DNA from: Chelatococcus sp. HY11
GTDB taxonomy: Bacteria; Pseudomonadota; Alphaproteobacteria; Rhizobiales; Beijerinckiaceae
Reading direction: 5' to 3'
Length of the DNA stretch: 64,000 bases
Assembly: GCF_018398335.1 (NCBI RefSeq)
Contig: NZ_JAHBRX010000001.1
Location: 3,154,001 to 3,218,000, forward strand
Of this stretch, positions 58,594 to 64,000 are shown piece after piece. The notes under the pieces are model-generated. The model searched no databases and was not told where the DNA came from. It was given only the letters and a program-made list of their open reading frames with translations. Positions within the stretch are counted from its first letter, which is position 1. Each line of letters opens with the position of its first letter. The position numbers and the translations under genes were made by a program.

Positions 58594-58890
58594 TTAGCTG
58601 GCAACCGCTTCCGTCTGCTTCTTGGCGATTTCGCGCTTCAGGACGCGCAGGTTCTGCGCCAGGTCCGTCTCCGGCGCCTTCGCGAGGAAGGCATCGAGCC
58701 CACCGCGATGCTCAACCGAGCGCAAGGCCGCAGCCGAGATGCGCAGCTTGACGCCACGGCTCAGCGCTTCCGACTGAAGGGTCACATTGACCAGATTCGG
58801 AAGAAACTTCCGCTTGGTCTTGCGATTGGAGTGGCTCACGAGATGACCGGACAGAACGGCCTTACCCGTGAGTTCGCAGCGGCGCGCCAT
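58594..58890 (-). CDS. rpmB: 50S ribosomal protein L28
   Basis: This 98-residue L28 has the family start [20 protein letters not shown], then [16 protein letters not shown] and [20 protein letters not shown]. The length, with an alphaproteobacterial C-terminal extension ([18 protein letters not shown]), is normal. It is divergent from the DUF3108 gene. Confidence 0.97.
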   Translation of the reverse strand: MARRCELTGKAVLSGHLVSHSNRKTKRKFLPNLVNVTLQSEALSRGVKLRISAAALRSVEHRGGLDAFLAKAPETDLAQNLRVLKREIAKKQTEAVAS

Positions 58891-59178
58891 GACGCTTAGT
58901 CCTTAACTTTGTTGGTGCACTCTGGCAGAGCTAACAGCAGCTTGTTCCGACCTCAGTCGGGCCAAGAGGCGCCGATGTCTGAATGAAAGTTGCGCGTGTA
59001 TAGTAGATGTGATCGGGCACCGTCAAGGATCCTGCGCGATTTCGTTGCGATCGGACGCAAGATGCGTCACGATTCAAACGGATTTTCATCCGATAAAAGT
59101 GAGCGATTCGGCTCGTGGTCCGTGCCGACTTGTGAGATCGCGGGATCCCGGGCGCCGCGCGATGGAGAGTGCAACAGT

Positions 59179-60045
59179 ATGATCCGGCGTTTGAAAAGCA
59201 AGGCTGGCTACGCGGCGAGCGGCTTTCGCCGGGCTCTGCCCGGGCGAGCCATGTTCGGGCTTTTGGCGCTCGCGCCTTTGCCCGCGAGCGCCGCGTCGAT
59301 TGAGGCCAACTACGACATCTCCCTGCTCGGCCTGAAGATCGGCGTTGCCGCCATCAAGGCCGATGTCCTCAAAGACCAGTACAAGCTCGATGTCTGGTCA
59401 CAGCTCACGGGCCTGGCCGGCGTCATCACCGGGGGCAAGGGGGCGGCCACGTCTACCGGCAGCATCTCCGGCGATCGCATCCTCCCCACGACCTTCGCCG
59501 TGACGACGGCGAATTCCGAAAAGTCGATAACCGTCCGCATGGCCTTGGCCGGCGGCAGCGTGCAGGCCGTCGAGATCAAGCCGCCGATCGAACCAAGACC
59601 GGACCGCATACCGGTTACCGAGCAGAACAAGCGCGGCGTGGTCGACCCGCTTTCAGCCCTGCTGATGCCGGCGTCTTCCAGGAACGCGTCGAGCGAGGCG
59701 GCCTGCAACCGCACGATTCCCGTCTTCGACGGCGCCACGCGCTTTGATGTGAAGTTGTCCTACGCTCGTCAGGAGACCGTACGCAGTCCCACCTACTCCG
59801 GCCCCGTATCCGTATGCCGGGCGCGATATATGCCCATCTCCGGCCATCGGGCCGATCGGACGGCCACCAAATTCATGGAAAACAACAAGGATATGGAAGC
59901 CTGGTTGATGCCTGTGGGCGATGACCGGGTTTTCATCCCATACCGCATTTCAGTACGCACTCCGCTTGGCACGACCGTCATCGAAGCGACCCGCGTGAAT
60001 GTGAACGGCGATGGTCCGCAGATGCCGGTACGCGCGCGGAACTGA
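59179..60045 (+). CDS. DUF3108-family exported protein
   Basis: This 288-residue protein has a signal-like N-terminus (GRAMFGLLALAPLPASAAS). The DUF3108 domain is visible in ANYDISLLGLKIGVAAIKAD, YKLDVWSQLTGLAGVITGGK and the C-terminal WLMPVGDDRVFIPYRISVRT. Two Cys (AACNRTIPVF and VSVCRARYMP) may form a disulfide. GGAGAG about nine bases before the ATG at 59179 supports this start over 58990. The function of the family is unknown. It is divergent from rpmB, as in other Hyphomicrobiales. Confidence 0.85.
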   Translation: MIRRLKSKAGYAASGFRRALPGRAMFGLLALAPLPASAASIEANYDISLLGLKIGVAAIKADVLKDQYKLDVWSQLTGLAGVITGGKGAATSTGSISGDRILPTTFAVTTANSEKSITVRMALAGGSVQAVEIKPPIEPRPDRIPVTEQNKRGVVDPLSALLMPASSRNASSEAACNRTIPVFDGATRFDVKLSYARQETVRSPTYSGPVSVCRARYMPISGHRADRTATKFMENNKDMEAWLMPVGDDRVFIPYRISVRTPLGTTVIEATRVNVNGDGPQMPVRARN

Positions 60046-60659
60046 GCCGCGGGAACACGTTCCCCGACTTTAGGCTGAATCGACATTTAGGAATGACACG
60101 CGCGGTCATCCCGGGACGAGCGTAAGCTCGGGCCCGGGATCCAGAGCCGATACGGTTCGTGAGTGGCCATCTGCCTTTGCACAAGGCGTCATTAGTGCTG
60201 AATCGGCCCGTTTCTGGATTCCGGACAGCGGCATACAAATCGGGTAGACCCGACTTGTTGATCCAAGATGGCGAACTCGGCAACACCCGAGTTCAGCCGG
60301 CTTCCGGGATGACACCGAGTTTCCCGCACCAATCCCACATGGGCGCTCAAAGCATTCCGGCACGTGTGTGAGCCGCGGCTGCGTTGTTTCCCGAATCGTT
60401 CCAGTCGATCGCGACGCGATCGCTGTATTTCACTTGTGTCTATTCAAAGCGGCGACCACCATATCTCGTGTGAGAACGAAACCTGATTCTGTAGGAGTCA
60501 GCGATTCGGCCGCGATTCGTTCTGGACTCGTTCCAGTGCATAAATTCAGCCGCGCTTTACGTATCGATGTGATACAGAAGGCGAGCCACATCGCGTTCAG
60601 GGCCGTTGCGGGAGTTGCGGTCACGGCGTTTCCGTCCAGTCTCTACGGCATCGGGTTTC
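60046..60659. repeat. gene-free region with a rhizobial palindromic repeat
   Basis: A palindromic element at about 60104-60141 has arms CATCCCGGG and CCCGGGAT around GAGCGTAAGCTC. The core GAGC-GTAA-GCTC is a perfect stem. The remaining bases show no supported gene; a plus-strand frame from 60368 overlaps the helicase in another frame and has no family resemblance. The helicase promoter should lie here. Confidence 0.6.
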
Positions 60660-63600
60660 ATGGTTTCATCCCTGACGGCAGCACGGTCGCTCTCACCTCA
60701 GATGCGGGCGCGCGGTGTAACCGCGGTTCTCGGCCCCACCAACACCGGCAAGACACATCTCGCCATCGAAAGGATGGTTGGCCACACCAGCGGTGTCATC
60801 GGGCTGCCGCTCAGGCTGCTCGCGCGCGAGGTCTACGGTCGGGTGGTGGAACGCGTCGGCGCTGACGCCGTCGCGCTCATTACCGGCGAGGAAAAAATCA
60901 AGCCGCCCAACGCGCGCTACTGGGTCGCCACCGTCGAGGCGATGCCAAGCGATCTCGACGTCGCGTTCTGCGCGATCGACGAGATCCAGCTCGCGGCGGA
61001 TCTCGACCGGGGGCATATCTTTACGGACCGCCTCCTCAACCGGCGCGGCTACGCGGAGACGCTGATCATCGGCGCGGCCACGATGCGCCCGCTGGTCGAG
61101 ACGCTCATCCCCGGCGCCAATATCGTTTCGCGCCCGCGCCTCTCGACGCTGACCTTCACCGGCGAGAAGAAGATCACGCGGCTACCGCCGCGCTCCGCCA
61201 TCGTCGCTTTCTCCGCGGAGGAGGTCTACACGATCGCCGAGCTGGTGAAGCGCCAGAAGGGCGGCGCCGCCGTCGTGCTGGGCGCGCTCAGCCCACGCAC
61301 ACGCAACGCGCAGGTCGCGCTCTATCAATCGGGCGAGGTGGACTATCTCATCGCCACGGACGCCATCGGCATGGGCCTCAATCTCGAGGTCAACCATGTC
61401 GCTTTCGCCGGCGACCGGAAATTCGACGGCTTCGGCTTTCGCCAGCTCAATCCCGCGGAGTTCGGCCAGATCGCGGGACGCGCCGGGCGCTATATGCGCG
61501 ACGGCACCTTCGGCACGACCGGACGCTGTCCTCCCTTCGAGGCGGAACTCGTCGAGGCGCTGGAGAGCCACAGCTTCGACCCCGTCCGCGTGGCGCAATG
61601 GCGCAATGCCGACCTCAATTTCCGCTCGCTCGGCGCGCTGCAGGCGAGCCTCGCAGTCCTGCCGACCGAGAAGGGGCTGACCCGCGCGCCGCTCGCCGAC
61701 GACGTGAATGCGCTCGACATCGCCTGCCGTGACGATGACATCCGGCGGCTCGCGACCGGCGAGGAAGCCGTCTCCCGGCTCTGGGAAGTATGCCGCATCC
61801 CGGACTATCGGCGCGTGGCGCCGGCGGCGCATGCTGATCTCATCGTGACGATTTACCGTGCGTTGATGACCCAGGGCGTGATAGCGGATGACTGGTTTCG
61901 TCGGCAGGTCGCGCTCGTGGACAGGACCGATGGGGATATCGATACCCTTTCGGCCCGCATCGCGCAGGTGCGCACCTGGACCTTTGTTGCCAACCGTCCC
62001 GACTGGTTACGTGATCCTGAGCATTGGCAGGAGGCCACCCGTCAGGTAGAGGACAAACTGTCGGATGCTCTGCATGAGCGTTTGGCGAGCCGGTTCGTTG
62101 ATCGGCGGACCAGCGTACTCATGCGGCGCTTGAGAGAGAATGCGATGCTCGAAGCGGAAGTGACCGCCAGCGGCGACGTCCTGGTCGAAGGCCAGCATGT
62201 CGGTCGGCTGCACGGATTTCAGTTTGCCCCGGATCCCCAGGCCGATGGCCAGGAGGCCAAGGCATTGCGGGCGGCGGCCCAGAAGGCGCTGGCTGGCGAG
62301 ATCGAGGCCCGTGCCGAGCGCTTTTCCCAAGCGCCGGACGATACCTTCGTGCTCGCCAATGACGGTACCATCCGCTGGATGGGCGAGGCTGTCGCCAAGC
62401 TCGTGGCGGGCGACAAGCTGCTCGCCCCGCGCTTCAGGCTGCTGGCGGACGAACAGCTGTCCGGGCCACCGCGCGACAAGGTGGATACGCGCCTCCAAAC
62501 CTGGATCAAGGCGCATATCACCAAGCTGCTCGGCCCGCTGACCGCTCTTGAGGAAGCCGCCGACATTCCCGGCATCGCCCGCGGCATTGCCTTCCAGATC
62601 ACCGAGGCGCTCGGCGTGCTGGAACGCGCGCGCGTCGCGCAGGACGTGAAGAGCCTCGACCAGGACGGGCGCGCGGCGCTCCGTCGCTATGGCGTGCGCT
62701 TCGGCGCCTATCATCTCTACCTGCCGCTGTTGCTCAAGCCGGCCCCGCGCGGGCTCGCCGCCCAGCTCTGGGCGCTGAAGCACGGCGGGCTCGACGTTAA
62801 GGGCCTGGACGAGATCCCGCATCTCGCCGCCTCGGGCCGCACGTCCTTCCCGGCTGATACCGAGGTGCCGCGCGGGCTCTATCGCGCCGCCGGCTTCCGG
62901 GTGTGCGGCGGTCGCGCCGTCCGTATCGACATCCTCGAACGTCTGGCGGATCTGATACGGCCGGCGATCGGCTATCGCCCCGGCACGACGCCCGGCGAAC
63001 CGCCGGCTGGCGCCGCCGATGGCGATGGTTTCGTGGTGACGGTCGGCATGACCTCGCTCGCCGGCTGTTCCGGTGAGGACTTCTCATCGATCCTGAAATC
63101 TCTCGGATATGTGGTCGACCGGCGCGCCGGCCCGGCCATCACCGTCCCGCTCGTGCCGGCTCCCCAACTCATTCGCCCGGCGGCGGATGCTGCCGCGGAA
63201 GCCGAGGCTGCTTCCACAGTGGAGGAGCCCACTCCGGCTGTTGACGCCAGCAACGGAGAGGCAACGGTTTCCGTTGACGAGACGGAGCAGGCGGCCGACG
63301 TGACGGCTGATACGACCGGCGACTTAGCGGATGCTGCCGCGGAAGCCGAAGCCTCCGATAGCCCCAGCGATGCCGTGGCCGCGCCTCTCGTGTCAGTGGC
63401 CGAAGAACAGTCCGTCACCGAGTCGGTTGTGGAGACATCTCCCGCCGAGGCGGAGCCGGTGCTCGCGGTGGATGTGGCCGCCGAGGTCGTGACGCAGGCG
63501 GCGGAACCAGAAGTCGCTGAGCCAGTCGCGACCGGGGACACGCCTGTGGCGGAGGAAGTCGTTGCGGCCGAGGCCGCGCCGGCCGAAGGCGAGCCTGAGC

Positions 63601-64000
63601 AGCCGGCCGAGCCCGAGATGATCGAGGTGTGGCGTCCCCATCGCCAGAATCACCATGCTCAATCGCGCCGGCGCAATGATCGCGCCCCGGGCGAGGGTCG
63701 TCCTGACCGGCGAGCGGGTGACCGCAACCAGGGCCAGGGCCGCCGCGCTCCCCCGGGAGAGCCGGCGACTGCCGCCGCCCAGGACGGGCAATCCCGCGAG
63801 GGACAGCCGCACCGGCAGCCGCGCGACAATGCCGCCGGCGATCGTCCGAAGCGCGACTGGAAGGCGAAGGCCCCCAATCGCGAGGGTGGGCGCGAGTTCG
63901 GCAAAGGTGACTCTGGCAAAGGCGAGTTCGGCAAGGGTGACTTCGGTAAGAGCGGCGGCGGCAAGCGCGGCGGTGGCTCTTTCGGCAAGGAAGGCGGCCG
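60660..64000 (+). CDS. SUV3/MgpS-like DEAD/DExH helicase with low-complexity tail (3' end outside window)
   Basis: The open frame runs at least 1113 residues to the window edge. The helicase core has Walker A AVLGPTNTGKTHLAIERM, the DEIQ box in CAIDEIQLAADLDRGH, GAATMRPL, DYLIATDAIGMGLNL and FGQIAGRAGRYM. After about residue 830 come a Glu/Ala/Val-rich acidic stretch (about 845-980) and then an Arg/Gly/Asn/Gln-rich basic tail with GKGE/GKGD repeats, typical of RNA-associated proteins. The start could be 60660 (MVSSLTAARS) or 60702 (MRARGVTAVLGP). It is presumed to act on RNA; the exact role is unknown. Confidence 0.9.
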   Translation, partial: MVSSLTAARSLSPQMRARGVTAVLGPTNTGKTHLAIERMVGHTSGVIGLPLRLLAREVYGRVVERVGADAVALITGEEKIKPPNARYWVATVEAMPSDLDVAFCAIDEIQLAADLDRGHIFTDRLLNRRGYAETLIIGAATMRPLVETLIPGANIVSRPRLSTLTFTGEKKITRLPPRSAIVAFSAEEVYTIAELVKRQKGGAAVVLGALSPRTRNAQVALYQSGEVDYLIATDAIGMGLNLEVNHVAFAGDRKFDGFGFRQLNPAEFGQIAGRAGRYMRDGTFGTTGRCPPFEAELVEALESHSFDPVRVAQWRNADLNFRSLGALQASLAVLPTEKGLTRAPLADDVNALDIACRDDDIRRLATGEEAVSRLWEVCRIPDYRRVAPAAHADLIVTIYRALMTQGVIADDWFRRQVALVDRTDGDIDTLSARIAQVRTWTFVANRPDWLRDPEHWQEATRQVEDKLSDALHERLASRFVDRRTSVLMRRLRENAMLEAEVTASGDVLVEGQHVGRLHGFQFAPDPQADGQEAKALRAAAQKALAGEIEARAERFSQAPDDTFVLANDGTIRWMGEAVAKLVAGDKLLAPRFRLLADEQLSGPPRDKVDTRLQTWIKAHITKLLGPLTALEEAADIPGIARGIAFQITEALGVLERARVAQDVKSLDQDGRAALRRYGVRFGAYHLYLPLLLKPAPRGLAAQLWALKHGGLDVKGLDEIPHLAASGRTSFPADTEVPRGLYRAAGFRVCGGRAVRIDILERLADLIRPAIGYRPGTTPGEPPAGAADGDGFVVTVGMTSLAGCSGEDFSSILKSLGYVVDRRAGPAITVPLVPAPQLIRPAADAAAEAEAASTVEEPTPAVDASNGEATVSVDETEQAADVTADTTGDLADAAAEAEASDSPSDAVAAPLVSVAEEQSVTESVVETSPAEAEPVLAVDVAAEVVTQAAEPEVAEPVATGDTPVAEEVVAAEAAPAEGEPEQPAEPEMIEVWRPHRQNHHAQSRRRNDRAPGEGRPDRRAGDRNQGQGRRAPPGEPATAAAQDGQSREGQPHRQPRDNAAGDRPKRDWKAKAPNREGGREFGKGDSGKGEFGKGDFGKSGGGKRGGGSFGKEGG

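Noticed and set aside
60368-60865. 165-residue plus-strand frame before the helicase
   Set aside because: It overlaps the helicase P-loop region in a different frame and has no family resemblance or ribosome site.

Overview
The window looks like a chromosome segment of a high-GC alphaproteobacterium of the order Hyphomicrobiales (Rhizobiales). The evidence is the gene order mdh-sucC-sucD-sucA-sucB-SDR-lpd, a split xerC/priA ... atpHAGDC block, cobS-cobT, rhizobial-type palindromic intergenic repeats (for example at 29371-29415), and an atpHAGDC operon without the F0 genes. The genus cannot be fixed from sequence alone; a Chelatococcus/Beijerinckiaceae-like bacterium would fit, with low confidence.

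Positions 1-12.3 kb are an accessory mosaic. They hold the 3' part of a NodT-type efflux outer-membrane gene, two small unknown envelope genes, a decayed TetR gene that kept its operator-like palindrome, and an intact TetR gene divergent from a polyhydroxybutyrate cluster (phaC, phasin-like, phaB). Next come a MaoC-Pta fusion gene, an acetate kinase gene and a truncated, frameshifted fabI. The segment ends with a patatin-like lipoprotein gene, wrecked pieces of a DNA methylase and a helicase (possibly a dead DISARM-like locus), an intact tRNA-Leu(CAA) and a 40-nt 5' fragment of a second tRNA-Leu. The tRNA pair plausibly marks the island edge.

From 12.5 to 36.2 kb the sequence is housekeeping. 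The nrdAB genes (class I ribonucleotide reductase, minus strand) lie behind a canonical cobalamin riboswitch and a promoter carrying an NrdR-like box. They are followed by dsbB and yqaA (minus), zapE, a TetR gene, and the TCA block mdh, sucCD, sucAB, an SDR gene and lpd. A 47-residue secreted peptide gene, a VOC protein, a membrane protein, xerC (minus) and priA (plus) complete the stretch.

Positions 36.2-41.3 kb appear to be an insertion between priA and atpH. It contains two AT-flanked minus-strand genes whose products end in DUF4214-like domains: a HEIAH metalloprotease-like protein and a protein with sixteen perfectly spaced 16-residue Ala/Glu/Lys/Gln repeats. Both promoters share the 9-mer TGATATACT. 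An M20 amidohydrolase gene follows.

From 41.6 to 64 kb the sequence is again core: atpHAGDC, a FemAB/CelD-like acetyltransferase, a CobW-type GTPase, a DD-carboxypeptidase, bolA, a J-domain protein, cobS and cobT, a phytase-esterase-like protein, a YhhQ/VUT transporter, rpmB, a DUF3108 protein and the 5' part of a long SUV3/MgpS-like helicase that runs off the right end. A B12 theme runs through the core: the riboswitch on B12-independent nrdAB, and the cobaltochelatase subunits CobS and CobT.
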